This document shows positions 11,385 through 23,690 of a DNA stretch of 64,000 bases, in pieces (positions within the stretch are counted from its first letter, which is position 1; the number at the start of each line of letters is the position of its first letter). The notes under the pieces are model-generated. The model worked only from the letters and a program-made list of their open reading frames with translations, did not search any database and was not told the origin of the DNA. The stretch comes from Halichoerus grypus (taxonomy: Eukaryota; Chordata; Mammalia; Carnivora; Phocidae). A program made the position numbers and the translations under genes. Location of the stretch: contig NC_135726.1 of the NCBI RefSeq assembly GCF_964656455.1, positions 20,967,168 to 21,031,167 of the forward strand, in the 5' to 3' direction.

Positions 11385-12220
11385 TGTTCGGGCATAATAT
11401 CTATGTCATGAATAATAGATTTGCAAGAGTACATGATCAGTCAGAGTTGATTTCTCATACCACAAACCAGTCAATGTTTCTAACAAGTAGGGGGTACATC
11501 AGAGTGAGGAGATGGGAGATTAGGTGGTGTTGTGGCCTTGAGAAGAGGCTGTTCCTAAAGCTGGATATTGGAGGGAGAGGAATTTATAGAATCCATATAG
11601 GTTTGGGGATTTGAGAGTAAAAAAGACCTTGAGTTGTTTCCAGATTGTGCCTTATACATCTCTCTGTCAATTGTTGTGTGCATTAGAAACAGTAGAGTAA
11701 AAGTTGCTATGCATGACATTTAGGCAGACAGGCTTGATGCTTCCTTATAAAAACTGTGTGTGCAAAGTAAGAATCAACAGATTGTTTTTGGTGTATTCTA
11801 GAAAGGAATAGAATTAGCACAGAAAGTCAGCAACCCTGGTAAAGCCATGTCACTAGTACAAGAGAGAAGCAGCCATTATCTGAATGAGCCAATAACCAGA
11901 GATCTGGTAGAAATAAGAATGTCGCACTAAGTGCCACCCATGATACATAATAACCAAGATCCAAGTGGTAAGTTCCCCACCTCAGAAAGAATAGACTGCC
12001 ATCCAATTTCTTGGGAATTCAGACAGACAACTAGGGAAAAGGGCATGCAATTCCTGAATTGAATGGGATTAACAGTCAATCACTTATTGGGACAAGAGCT
12101 CAGTAATATAGTTTGTTTTAAAGAAATTTGTAGTTACTTGTATTGAAAAACAGTTGGTTATCTGATATCCATACTTGCCACATAACTGAAAATCTAATGA
12201 AAATAACTTATAAATACAAA
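11385..12220. other. Unassigned sequence
   Basis: No gene recognised. The 76-codon frame at 11384-11614 shows no motif. Sequence appears single-copy. Confidence 0.45.
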
Positions 12221-13279
12221 ACTATATATATATAGTGAACTTTTGATCTTAGCACTGACATATAAAAAGCTTGGAAGTTGATACTCTCATCCTAATAACA
12301 AGAGAAAGTTAAGGAAAATTAAAGCCAACAACTTCTCTTAGACCAGTCAGAGAACTGAGTTCACAGAGCAGATTGCCACCCCCAAATCTGGAGAGGCAGG
12401 TGAATTCAGAGAGTCACAGTTGAGATCTACTTACCTGGAACAGAAGTTGCTGGAGTAATAAATTGATAGGACTTAAATGATAATTCTGATACATTGCTGG
12501 AGGATGAGTTTGGAATGGCATAAGAGTGAGAAACTTTGGTGTTGGATCAGTCTCAGAGTGATGCCCATAATTTTGGAGTTTTACCTCCAAGAACCCCACA
12601 GGTTCCCAAGGTAAAAATCTGAGAAAGATTTCATTCTTGACTCTGATAGGCAGATGGGAACATAATCCTCCTGAAATACTCCCAGAGCATTCCTCACAAC
12701 AAAGGTTTACTCTCCAGGCAAAAATTCTTTATTACAGCTGTATCCAGTGTGGGGAAAGGGAAGATACCCAACTCTACCCTGCTCTAGCATTCCTGTGTCA
12801 CCAAAAGGGAAGCAAAAGGCTAAGAAACATATGTGAATGTCACAATGCAGGGTCAGTGGATTACTAAAAGATTAGGATTTAATAACACTATAGAATAATT
12901 CACCTCATCCATGCCTTACTCCTTTGCTAACAGAGTTCCAGTATAATAAGAAGATTATAATGGAAAGAAGAATAAGACACAAGCTCTTTCTGAGGAGAGT
13001 TACCTGGTGAAGACCAAAATTAAGGGAGGAAACAAAGAAACTACAGGGATTTGAAGCCTCTGAACCTAGAGCTACAACAAGTATTTTTAAAAAATTGCCC
13101 ATTACTAATTAGAATAAAATCCTTACACTAAGGAGCTACTTAAATTACTTACCATTACCTGATACAGCATGTCCTTCTTTAAATAATAACAACAAAATTA
13201 CAAGTCTACTGAAAAGCAAGGGGAAAAAAAGCCCAGTCTGAATAGACAAAGTAAACATCAGATCCAAATGCAGAAATGG

Positions 13280-14330
13280 CCCAGATGTTAAAATTATCAG
13301 ATAGGGAATTTTAAATGACTATGATTAATATATTAAGGGCCCTAATGTAAAAGTAGACAGCATGCAAGAACAGATGGTTAATGGAAGCCACGGGATGAAA
13401 ACTCTAAAAAAATAATTGAAAGGAAATGCTAGATATCAAAGACACTGCAACAGAAATGAAGAATTCCTTTAATGGGTTCATCAGTAGACTAGACATGGCC
13501 AAGAAAAGAATAAGTGAGTTTGAAGATAGGTCAATAGAAGTTTTTCAAACTGAAATACAAAGAGGAAACAAGAATGAAAAACAGAATATCCAAGGACTTG
13601 AGGACAGTTTCAAAATGTGTAAGGTGGCTCAGTTGGTATACCAGGAGATGAAGAGAGAGGAGTGGAGCAGAAGAAATATATGACTCAGAACCTCAAAAAT
13701 TAATGACACACATTAAATCACATATTCAGGAACTTCAGAAAACATCAAGCAGGATAAATGTAAAAAACAAACAACAACGCAGCAAAACTACATCAAGGCA
13801 TATCATAATCTAGCTTCAGAAGACCAAAAATAAAGAAAAAAAAATGGTGAAGCTGGAGAGGGGAAATAACTTATCTATTGAGGAGCAAGGAAATAATTAT
13901 AGTGACATCATCAGCAAAAACTGTAAGAAAGGAGAATGGAGTGAAATATTTAAAGTTTGGGAAAAAAACTACCAAACTAAAATTATTATCCAGTGAACTG
14001 TCCTTCAGAAATAAAGGAGAGGGGTGCCTTGGTAGCTCAGTTGGTTAAGAGACCAACTCTTCTTTTCAGCTCAGGTCATGACCTCAGGGTCCTGAGATTG
14101 AGCCCCACATCCATCTGGCTCTTGCTCAGCAGGGAGTCTGCTTGAGATTTTCTTTCCCCCTCTCCCTCTGCCCTTCCTCCCCACTCTCTCTCTCTCTCAA
14201 ATAAATACATAATAAAAAATAAAGGAGAAATTAAAGGAAATCTTTTTCAGACAAATAAGAACTAAGGGAATTCATCACTAGCAGACATGTCCTGCAAGAA
14301 ATGTAAAAAGAAGTTCTTTAGGGAGGAGGA
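13280..14330 (+). pseudogene. L1 ORF1 remnant
   Basis: The best preserved frame is 13426-13683 (85 codons), a Lys/Glu-rich, coiled-coil-like stretch of the kind found in the N-terminal half of the L1 ORF1 RNA-binding protein. Downstream, 'aacatcaagcaggataaatg' and 'ggcatatcataatc' and 'cagacaaataagaactaag' continue ORF1 in other frames. It is disrupted by stops, frameshifts and the CAN-SINE at 14021-14216. No function is expected. Confidence 0.75.
14021..14216 (+). mobile_element. CAN-SINE in L1 ORF1, with target duplication
   Basis: Head 'ggggtgccttggtagctcag', B-box region 'gagattgagccccacatc', CT-rich tail and AAATAAATA. The 12-bp direct repeat aaataaaggaga at 14009-14020 and 14217-14228 is exact. 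The body is more diverged than the copy at 15.3 kb, so it is an older member. Confidence 0.95.
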
Positions 14331-15343
14331 AAATTCTATAGGTCATAAACTTGAATGTAAAGAAAGGGATAATATCAGAGAAGGAATAATGGAAGTATTT
14401 TTTTTCTTATTCTTAGCTTAAAGATAACCCTTACCTTAAAATATTATCAAAAACTGAAATGATTCTGTATAAATCAAAATATCTGCAAGATCTATATGTG
14501 GAAAGCTATAAAACTTAAAAAATCAAAGATTTAAATGAATGGAGAGATATTCATGCTCATGGATTAGAAGATTCAATATTGTTAAGATGTCAGTTTTTTT
14601 GAACATGATCTATGGACTCAATGTAATCCCATGCAAACTCCCAGAAAACTGCTCTGTGCATATTAAAAAACAAACAAACAGATAACAAAAACTCATTCCA
14701 GAGTTTAATTGAGAGATAAAAGACCTTGAGTAGGCAATATAATGCTTAGAAGAATAAATTGAAAGACTTGTATTACCTGACTTCAAGACTTACTGTAAAA
14801 AGTATAATAATCAAGAGTATAAACACATAGATCAATGGAATGTTATGTAAAGCCCAGAAGGAGAGCCACAGAAACATAGTCAATTGATCTTTGAGAAAGG
14901 AACAGAGGGAGTGCAATGTTGAAATAGTATTTTTAAAATAAATGTGACAATTGGATGTACATATGTAAAAGAATGAATTTAAACACAGGCATTACACCTT
15001 TTGCAAAATCTAACTCAAAAGGGTCTAGACTTAAGTATAAAGCACATAATTGTAAAACTTCTAGAGGTAAACATAAGAAAATCTAGATGGCCTTGGGTGT
15101 TCTCATGAGTTTTTAGATAAAACACCAAAAGCATGATCTATGGGGGGAAAAAAAAAAGTTATACTTGATTAAAATTAGAGACTTCTACCCTGTGAAAGAC
15201 ATTGTCAAGAGAATGTGAAAAAAAAAAAAAAAAAAAGAAGGAAAGGAAAGAAAATGAGTCATAAATTAGAAGTTTAGCATTTAAAAAACTATCTGATAAA
15301 ATGATTTTTTAAAATATTCAAAGAACTCTTAAAATTCAACTGT

Positions 15344-15535
15344 AAGGTGGCTCAGTCGTTGGGCGTCTGCCTTCGGCTCAGGTCATGATCCCAGGGTCTT
15401 GGGATCAAGCCCCGCGTCGGGCTCCCTGCTCAGCGGGAAACCTGCTTCTCCCTCTCACACTCCTCCTGCCTGTCTTCCCTCTCTCGCTATGTCTCTCTCT
15501 GTCAAATAAATGAACAAAATCTTAAAAAAAAAAAA
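15344..15535 (+). mobile_element. CAN-SINE lacking its first bases
   Basis: Starts 'aaggtggctcagtcgttggg', so about the first ten bases of the usual head are missing. The rest is close to a young subfamily ('cccagggtcttgggatcaag', 'gccccgcgtcgggctccc', 'ctgtcaaataaatgaac') with a 12-14 A tail. No clear target duplication can be seen, consistent with 5' truncation or a rearranged left end. It retains several CpG sites, a sign of youth. Confidence 0.93.
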
Positions 15536-15709
15536 TGTTAATGAAGCAAAAGATTAATTGAGCAAAAGGCCTAAACAGACATATTTACCAAGAAGATGTA
15601 CAAATGGAAAATGCATATGAAAATCTATGTAACATCATTTGACATTACAGGACTTCAAATTGAGACAACAGTGAAATACCATTACCCACATATTAGAATG
15701 GCTAAAATG

Positions 15710-15911
15710 TAGGGGCACATGGGTGGCTTAGTCAGTTAAGCATGCGACTTTTAATTTCTGCTCAGGTAATGGTCTTATGGTCCTGAGATCCAGCCCCACT
15801 TTGGGCTCTGTGCTCTGCAGAGAGTCTGCTTGAGATTCTTGCTCCCCTCTCTCTTCTCCTCCCCCTGCTTACCTACATGTTCTCTCTCTCTCTCTCAAAT
15901 AAATAATCTTT
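15710..15911 (+). mobile_element. CAN-SINE in L1 ORF2, with target duplication
   Basis: Head 'taggggcacatgggtggct', diverged B-box, tail '(CT)n caaataaataat'. Flanked by agaatggctaaaatg (15695-15709) and agaatggcttaaatg (15912-15926), 14 of 15 identical. Divergence suggests an older insertion than the 15.3 kb copy. Confidence 0.95.
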
Positions 15912-16588
15912 AGAATGGCTTAAATGCAAAATAATAATAAGGATACAAAACAGATAAAACTATTTGGTGGTAAGGATGCAAGACATTGCCGGAGGGGATG
16001 CCAACTGGTATAGTTACTTTGGAGGTCAGTTTGGTAGTTTCTTACAAAGCTCAAAACAGTCTTACCATTCAACCTAGCAGTTGTGTTCCTAGGTATTATA
16101 TCCAACTTATTTGAAAACTATGTCCACACAAAAATCATCAGGTGATTGTTTATAGCAACTTTTTTCATAATTGCCAAAACTGGGAGCAACCAAGATGGCT
16201 TTCAGTAGTTGAATTGGTAATCTGTGGTATATCTATACAATGGAATATTTTTCAGCAATAAAAAAATGAGCTATCAATCCATGAAAAGACCCAGATAAAG
16301 CTTATAAGCTAATGTTAAATAAAATAAATGAATTTGCAAAGGTTACATACTGTATGATTCCAAATATATGACATTCTGATAAAAGCAAAACTATAGAGAT
16401 GATAAAAAGATCAAAGGTTGCCAGAGATGAGAGAGGTAAAGAGGACTGAATAAATGAAGCACAGGGAATTTTTTAGGGTAATGCAACTATACTATATGAC
16501 ATATAATGGTGAATACATGACACTATGCATTTGTCAAAAGCCATAGGACTTTATCACATAAAAATCGAATCAGTGTATGCAAATTAAA

Positions 16589-16607
16589 CACACACACACA
16601 CACACAA
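16589..16607 (+). repeat. (CA)n microsatellite, short
   Basis: About nine CA units within the L1 3' UTR region. Confidence 0.9.
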
Positions 16608-18211
16608 AGGTCGGGTGGTTGCATCCCAGGGCAAAATGTCAAATGGGAAAAAACAGTCTAACTGTATTATATGTGTAACAGTTTCACTGAGTAGGGTGAG
16701 AGAAAATGTTATTGCCCTATGTAATTTTGGAAATGAGTGGAGTCTAAGACTAAAGGAAAAAGAAGCTATACAAAGAAACTGTAGTTTAGTTGTTCAAGTT
16801 CTTCCCTTCAGGACAGTGGTAAATAATTCTGGTATTGCTATACCTGTATACCAGAAATACACAATTAATCAAATGGATGACAGATGGTGAAAGCCACATT
16901 TCTTGCTGCTAGAGTGGGAATTTATAGATAATCAAAGGTGAGGAGGTAATTTATGTGGGAATGCATTACAATTAGGGTCATCAGTATTGAACTCATATTT
17001 AGCTTAACATATATAGAGATATTTACACATAGAAATATTTATAGATGTATGTATATACATGGGTTAATATACACATGTATATGGCCTTGCTCTTTTTGCT
17101 TAGAGGGTCTTAAAGCATCAGTACCTCAGTAACCACAAGCACACCTTATACTTAGATCTTGGCTTTTAATACAATTCTTACAATTAAAAAAATAGGCCTT
17201 TTTGGGGGATTTGGCTGATTCTAGCATTGGAGTAGGAGATAGAAAATAAACCTTGAGTATCTTGTAGTACAGAAAATATTTTAAAGACAGTCAAATACAG
17301 TAATGGTGCTATGTCAAGGGGAGACAAGAACCAATTGGGAATGTTCCTGATGACCAAGGCTGGAAAAATTTGAGCAACAAAGTAAATGAAATTTTATTGA
17401 ATTATAAATCCAAAGTATAAAAAAAAATCCATAAATCCATGCTGATGTAAAGAAATGATTGAATAAACAAATAAGGGGGAATAGACAAATATTTCATGCA
17501 TAAATCTAGATAATTTCTGTAGATACTTTGCCATCAAGGAGGTGGAATATAACTCCCCACTGCTTTTGTGTGGGCTCTACATATTTACTTCCTTTCAAAG
17601 ATTACAGTATGAAAGGATCAAAAAAGAGTAAATTCACAGTGAAGAAACTTGACAAACACTACTTCAGCCAGGTGTGAAGGTTAACATCAATAGTGTTAAG
17701 TCTTCTTGGTAGTACATCCCCTTGATATGAGGTGAAGAAAATGGCACTTTATCTCTTTGGTCTTCCTCACAAAGGCACATAATCCCACTATAACCTTGAG
17801 AAAAATGTCAGACAAATCCCATTTGAGGTGAAATTTACAAAATGTCTGACCATTACTCCTCAAAACTGTCAAGGTCATAAAAAACAAGTAGTCTGTAAAA
17901 CTGACATAGCTACGGGGAGCCTAAGGGTACATGCTTACTAAATGTCATGTAATGATGTAATGTGGCAATTTGAATGGGATTCTGGGACAGAAAAAAGACA
18001 TTAGGTAAAAACTAAAGATATGAATAGTGACCAAACCCCAGTTAATGATAATGTATCAATATTAGTTCATTAATTGTAACAGATGTGCCATGTGAATTGT
18101 TAATTGTCAGGGAAATTGGATATGAGTCTCATGGGAAATCCCTAAAAAATCTTGATGATTTTTCTCCAAATCTAAAACTGCTCTAAATTAAGTTTATTAA
18201 AAACATAATTA

Positions 18212-18398
18212 ATAGGGGTGCCTAGGTAGCTCAGTCAGTTAATCATCCAGCTCTTGATTCAGCTCAGGTCATGATCTCAGGGTCGTAGGAGTGAGCCCCG
18301 CATATGGCTCCAGGTTGGGCATGGAGCCTGGTTAAGATTCTCTCTCTCCGTCTCCCTCTATCCCTCCCCTGCCTCTAATACAACAACAACAACAACAA
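18212..18398 (+). mobile_element. CAN-SINE with (CAA)n tail at L1 3' end
   Basis: Head 'ataggggtgcctaggtagct', B-box region 'gtcgtaggagtgagccccg', CT-rich section, then a tail of eight CAA/CAACA units instead of AAATAAA. Flanks 'aaacataattaatag' (about 18201) and 'aaccataatcagtaa' (about 18403) are similar and may be a decayed target duplication. It sits at the A-rich 3' end of the old L1, a common L1-endonuclease target. Confidence 0.9.
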
Positions 18399-18419
18399 CA
18401 ACAACCATAATCAGTAAAA

Positions 18420-19344
18420 TTGAGTGATAGCTACAACTTAATGTCCTTGATGATACAGTTTTTCTTAAACTTACCATTTTATTTAACATTAAAAATATGT
18501 CTGTATAGTCTAGTTTTGTATTTCAACTGTATTTTTATTTTTCCTCAACAAAATTATTGTGGAGATCATCCTTTATTTTCATGAATATGTTGTACAAAAC
18601 TGTATTAATTCATTTTCTTTTTTTTTAATGAGTCGTTTTTAAGCCAGAGAAATCAACCATTATGCTAACCCAAAACAGTGCCAATAAGCAATCCACTGTA
18701 ATTAGATTTACCTGTTAACTTTCTAAATTTGTTTCCTTGATGATAAGCTTACCAGTAAGGAATAATTGATATTAGATGGTTATCTAATTAAAAAAAAAGT
18801 ATCCTTTAATCCGAACTTACTACTGCATTTAATGCTAACTTTCTTTTTGCTAATGGAAAATAAGCAATATATATGTAATGAAAAGACATGTTGTGTACAC
18901 ACACATACAAATAATATGGGAATAAATTCATTATTTTAATGCATGTACACATGCATAATTTAGAATGATAATAGAGTTAAAATTCAACATAAATTTTTAT
19001 ACCATAACCAGAAGCTGTAAGTGTGTGTATATATATGCATATATGTGTGTGTATGTATACACACCCACAGATAAATATGTAGAGAGATAATATATACATA
19101 TGTATATGTGTGGGTATACATTTACAGTATGTGAATAAATTCATTATTTTATTATGTTATTAGTCTGTGAGATTAAATTAACATGGCGACATGGTATATG
19201 GATTTAGGCAAAACATACCCTCAATCATTCTATTGGCATTGTGCGATCCTGAGTTACAGAAGACCTCATGTATTATCATTGGTTTGTCTGTATACTAGAA
19301 CTACCTATTTTAAGTCAGTAACATTCATAATGTATCTTTTGCTT
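18420..19344. other. AT-rich unassigned sequence with TG/TA tract
   Basis: No gene recognised. A TG/TA alternating patch at about 19018-19110 ('gtgtgtgtatatatatgc' and similar) could form unusual duplexes but is imperfect. Confidence 0.5.
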
Positions 19345-19520
19345 TGGATATGTTATCTTATTTCATCCTCTTAAAAATTATTTATGGAATTATTATACCA
19401 TTTTCTAAGTGAGGAAATTGAAACTCAGGGAAGTAAAAGAATTGTTCAAGAAAACATAAGTAGTAGAGATTGAAATCCAGGGTTTTCTGATGGCAAAGTC
19501 CACTTTGGAATATACTACAA
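19345..19520 (-). mobile_element. MIR SINE, minus strand
   Basis: 'ttatttcatcctcttaaaaa', 'gaggaaattgaaactcagg', 'gattgaaatccagggttttc' follow the reverse complement of MIR. Old and diverged. Confidence 0.75.
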
Positions 19521-19577
19521 TGTCTTCTCAGTAATCTAAATGGTAAAATAGGTTGGCAGCTATCTTATGCAATATTT

Positions 19578-19672
19578 TTTAAGTAACCTCTACCCCCAGT
19601 GTGGAGTTCAAATTCACAATCTAGAGATCAAGAGTCACATGCTCTACCAACTAAGCCAGCTAGGCACTCCTT
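19578..19672 (-). mobile_element. CAN-SINE head fragment, minus strand
   Basis: On the minus strand it reads from a diverged 'ggagtgcctagctggctta' head through 'gcatgtgactcttgatct' to 'tgagttcaaattttg'-like sequence. Only about the first half of the SINE is present. A-rich in its left flank. An older, decayed copy. Confidence 0.7.
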
Positions 19673-22600
19673 AAGCAGTATTGATTTGGTTAGGCTTACT
19701 TTATTCTGCATGAACTGTTGGCTATCAACCTATAGTTGCTCAGAGATGAATTATTTGTTTTTAGCAAGTTCCAACTATCACCCACTTTCTCCCACTTTGC
19801 ATCTCATACTCAGTTTCCTCTAAGAGGAACGTTTTTCATTTGTATTTTCTGCTCAGGAAAAAAATAAATAAACCGACAAATATTTTTATTTGGCTACCTA
19901 GTGTAACAATCAGAAAGTTTTAAGGATTGGGACATATTCATATAGCGCAAATCCCAAAGTTAAATGAAATTGTCAGCTGTGCTCCTTTAAAATCTTGTTC
20001 AGTACAGTCCTTATAACTAGAAAACCTGTAAGAGACATTCATAGCACTTTTCCTGGAATTTTTTTAGTGATAAATGTCTCAGTCAACATAAATTGAAAGG
20101 ATTATAGTCACCAAGCATCCTTCACTTCTGCCATCTTTTATATCTACTTCACATGAATTCTTTACTCTTATGTCAGGAAAATACTTTTTTTTAATCTTGT
20201 AGCAAATTATACTTCATATATAAAGTATATCTGTCCCTACATAGAGAAAAAGAGAGTGAAGACGCAAGCCGGGGGAAGCTATTATGTTTACTATAGGTTG
20301 ATTATTTTTATCTACATTTTCTAACTACTTCTTTAAAATTTTTCATGAAGAAGTTATTATATTTCTATTTAAACCAAGTCTGACCCAAGAAACATGCCAA
20401 TTCCAATTTACATATCTCTACATGAATGTGTTACCATGTTAAGAGAAAGTTAAATGTGACATTTTTCAAGTGCCCTTCTCCAATAATGCTCTCCATTTAG
20501 AAACGGTTTCTGAATTTGGATATTATTATTTTTCTTTTTGAATTTGGATATTATTTTAAAGTGATAGTTTTTGTCATAGTGTTACTGAATTAAGGAAAAC
20601 AGAGGCAGTTGTTTCCAACTTTTATTCTTCAGCTGTGAAGAATTTTTCTAAAGAGCTTACATTATAAGCATTATATATCTTCTAGTATCAAAATTGGAAC
20701 TGTAACCATCGTCTTCCAGCTACAAAGTACATTTCCCTGACCACTACAAATATTTATAATCTCCTGTGTACCTACTAAGGGCAAGCTGGCACAGAGAATA
20801 TGAGGGACAGCCTCAGCCTATGACTGATGAGTGTCTACACATAATGGTACAATCTGTGATCAAGACCTTGGCCCTCACTCAGTTCTGCAAACTGAGAACC
20901 ACTAATTATTCACATAGAGGTAATCCATCCCTAGAGAAATTCATAAACAATTGAACAAACTACAGTGTTTCTGTGTTAATTTACAATGGGATATAAAATG
21001 TGATAGAGTCACCAGCTTTATTCTTCTATTTATTTTACTGCATGCATACTGATTATTTACAGTGTTCCAAGTGTAAATGTGGAAATTATGTGTAACAAAT
21101 ATGAACACCACTCAGTCAAGTCACAATGTAGAGTTTAGTGCTACAAGGCAGAATGGGGGAAATAACTCAAAAGGTAGAACCGTCAGTGTTGGGGAGTCCT
21201 TGAATAGCAGAATGATAAATTATGACTTAATTTCTCAGGCAATTAGAACATGTTGGAAGTTGTAGAGTCGGCAAATTATATGATTAGAGTTACATGTCAG
21301 GAAAATTGATTTTGCAAATATGTTATAGTTCTAAATATTGTTCTTTTTCTGCCTAAGATTGTTTTTTCCCATATTCTCGGGGAACTGCCCCATTTTTCTT
21401 TGGAAAGACACCCTACCGCTAGTGATAAAAATGCTTTCACTGGATTGAAGGGAAAACGAGGTAGTAGCTAGTGTTGTTTCAATATTATTAATATTGTCAA
21501 GACAAAAGAGGGAATGAAATCCTCATCAGAGAGACACTGATGATTTTGCTTCTGAGTAATTAATCAAGTAAAGAGCTACAGGGAAAGAGGGAAATGGAGA
21601 ATTTAAGGATGTCTCATTTTGATCTAGGAGATGAGAAAATACTGATGGTCTTGATATATTTAATGGTATCCAATGAAAAAGTTCATTTAGAAAACCAGGA
21701 GAATAAGATCCTTGCTTCCCCAAGTAATTACGTGACCAAAAGCCCTTGATCCTCTCTGCTTTTTTTTCTTAGATGTTTCACTGTGAAATGATGGAGTTGA
21801 ACAAAATTATCTCTAAATTTAATCCAGGTCTAAGATCTATATTATAACAGAAATGGCTATTTTTATTTTATCATGGAAAATTCAATTTCTTGGATGATTA
21901 CTCATTACTTGAGATCCTTATGTGAGCATAAAGTTCATTTCATACACTATTACAGAAACAGATTCTAATTAAACCTTAGAGCTCAGAAACATTGCATTAA
22001 GTTGAGTTTATGATAGCAACAACTAGGAATGGGTATTTTGCGATACAGTAACAAATGCACCACTGCATTGTCAAGTATCTCATGATCCTTTACCCTTGAT
22101 TTTCCCCTCTCCTTCCTGCTGGGGCCCTAGAACTGCTGCTGAAGCCTCAATCCTAGGACTCTAGAGTGGGATGATACAAGGAACAGTATTTTAATTCTCT
22201 GAGGACTCACTATGAAGTAAACTATCTCCTAATTGTAGAAGCTGGATATCTCCTTTATATTTATGACCAAGTCTAGGGTTGTAGGTGTAGAAATAGAATT
22301 AGTCCAATCTGAATCTTTCAGATTAACCATCATATACAAAGCACCAAGCACATGCCTAGGACAAGTTAGACACTCACAATTTCATTTATTAGATAAATTA
22401 TCTTTTCATTGATTACTTGTCTGGGGGTCAGACAATGTCTTAAATGTGCTTTGTTTGTTCTGATGGTAATGCCACTTTCCCAGCATCCTCCACTGAATTA
22501 TCTAATCTGCAAATGTGAATGTTCTTAGCTCCTATAGCTATGAATATTAATAGCCATTTACCCTTCTATTCTTGCTTTTTTCCTCAGCATATTCTGCCCT

Positions 22601-23232
22601 AACCTATTTGTGTTGAGTAATTTTATTGTAGCTATTTTAATTGTGTGGTTTGTTTGGTTTGTTAAATTTCTTCACAGAAATCCTCAAGGCAAAACTCAGA
22701 TTAATTTGACCTATATACTTCTGCCCTTTGCTTTGCCTTTGAGCTCTTTTTCTCCCCAATATGCCAAGTCCAAGTCCAGAGAATGGAATGTAGATAAGTC
22801 ACAGTTCTTTCAGGTTGAGACATTCTCAATGCATTCACTTCTCACTCAGGTTGTGAATGAAATCATCAAGACACTCACTGCTTGAGTGTGGGGAAATGTA
22901 AAAGGTTCAGGAAAAGAGCCCATTGATTAGCTTTTGACCACTTTTGGAAGTTTTATTTTCATTCTGGGTCTGAATTTCCCAATTTGTTTATTTGTTTATT
23001 CCCAACTGTAAAATTAAGAGACTTGCTTAGATCTCTCTAGGTTTCTTTTCAGTTTTCATTTATGTATATAACATATGTATCTTGGTAAATATTCAAGGGG
23101 ATGTTAAATATATGTTTTGTTTATATCATGAGACTCAAAAAAAGAAAGAAACAAAGAAATCAGAGGCAAAACTGCTCTTTGGTCAGCGATTAACTGGGTA
23201 CTGTGATGCAGATTTACTGCAACACGGATCAG
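19673..23232. other. Long unassigned stretch, mostly single-copy
   Basis: Three and a half kilobases with no gene or firm repeat call. Minor items: a duplicated 17-mer tgaatttggatattatt at 20511-20527 and 20539-20555, and a possible short MIR-like patch near 23000. Open frames up to 91 codons (for example 22610-22885) show no domain and I treat them as chance. Confidence 0.5.
20511..20555 (+). repeat. Local direct duplication, 17 bp
   Basis: Two exact copies of tgaatttggatattatt separated by 11 bases of T-rich sequence. It is a small local duplication with no transposon features. Confidence 0.9.
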
Positions 23233-23246
23233 TCCATGACATCTTT

Positions 23247-23432
23247 TTTTTCTTTTTTTTAAGATTTTATTTATTTGAGAAAGAGAGCGTACAAGCATGG
23301 GGGGACAGCAGAGGGAGAGGGAGAAGCAGGCTCCCTGCTCAGGGAGCCTGATGTGGGGCTCAATCCCAGGACTCTGGGATCATGACCTGAGTGGAAGGCA
23401 GACGCTTAACGACTGAGCCACCCAGGCACCCC
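23247..23432 (-). mobile_element. CAN-SINE, minus strand, with target duplication
   Basis: On the minus strand: head 'ggggtgcctgggtggctcag', 'tcccagagtcctgggattg', CT-rich stretch, AAATAAAATCTT tail. Target repeat tccatgacatcttt at 23233-23246 and 23433-23446 is exact over 14 bases. Both termini are therefore certain. Confidence 0.97.
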
Positions 23433-23489
23433 TCCATGACATCTTTATAAGAGGAAATTTTATATTGTGTTTAAAAGCAACCAACCTGT

Positions 23490-23690
23490 AAGCAAACAGA
23501 CCTTGCTTCACATCATCACTCCACTATATACTGTGTGACCTTCAACTCCTGCCTTGAACTTTCTTAGCTTCAGTTTACATTAAATGGAAATCACAGTATT
23601 ACACAATTAATGATTTACAGTGAGGTTAAATGAGTTGTTGAATTTAACCCAGTGTTAGGCACATGAAATTGCTTATTAAATCTAAATATT
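23490..23690 (+). mobile_element. MIR SINE, plus strand
   Basis: 'ctgtgtgaccttcaactcc', 'tcagtttacattaaatgg', 'gaggttaaatgagttg', 'gttaggcacatgaaattgc' follow MIR core order. Diverged. Confidence 0.75.

Larger units (their letters stand above)
14455..16330 (+). pseudogene. L1 ORF2 C-terminal remnant
   Basis: Sequence such as 'aatatctgcaagatctatat', 'tggagagatattcatgctc', 'caatattgttaagatgtcag', 'caattgatctttgagaaagg' and 'gagacttctaccctgtg' follows the late part of L1 ORF2 (after the RT catalytic core, to the C-terminal region). There are numerous stops and two CAN-SINE insertions. The endonuclease domain and RT core are absent, having been lost in the same deletion that joins ORF1 to this segment. 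Confidence 0.8.
12221..18205 (+). mobile_element. Ancient near-full-span L1 (L1M), ORF2 internally deleted
   Basis: From left to right: L1 5' region (about 12221-13280), an ORF1 remnant, a junction near 14450 where sequence jumps from the end of ORF1 to the last third of ORF2, the ORF2 C-terminal part, and a long L1M 3' UTR ending about 18205 in 'ctctaaattaagtttatt' plus A. The 3' UTR words 'gaagaaacttgacaaacac', 'cctcaaaactgtcaaggtc' and 'gacattaggtaaaaact' are typical. CAN-SINEs at about 14.0, 15.3 and 15.7 kb interrupt it, and one lies at its 3' tail. Removing these leaves about 5.4 kb, and roughly two thirds of ORF2, including endonuclease and the RT active-site region, is missing. It cannot be active. 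Confidence 0.85.

Noticed and set aside
13616..13640. The words ggtggctcagttgg inside the L1 ORF1 remnant look like a CAN-SINE head, and the truncated SINE at 15344 begins with almost the same junction (tgtaaggtggctcag).
   Set aside because: Only about 14 bases match and ORF1-like sequence continues at once (taccaggagatgaag), with no SINE body or flanking repeat. Chance or a tiny conversion tract cannot be told apart.
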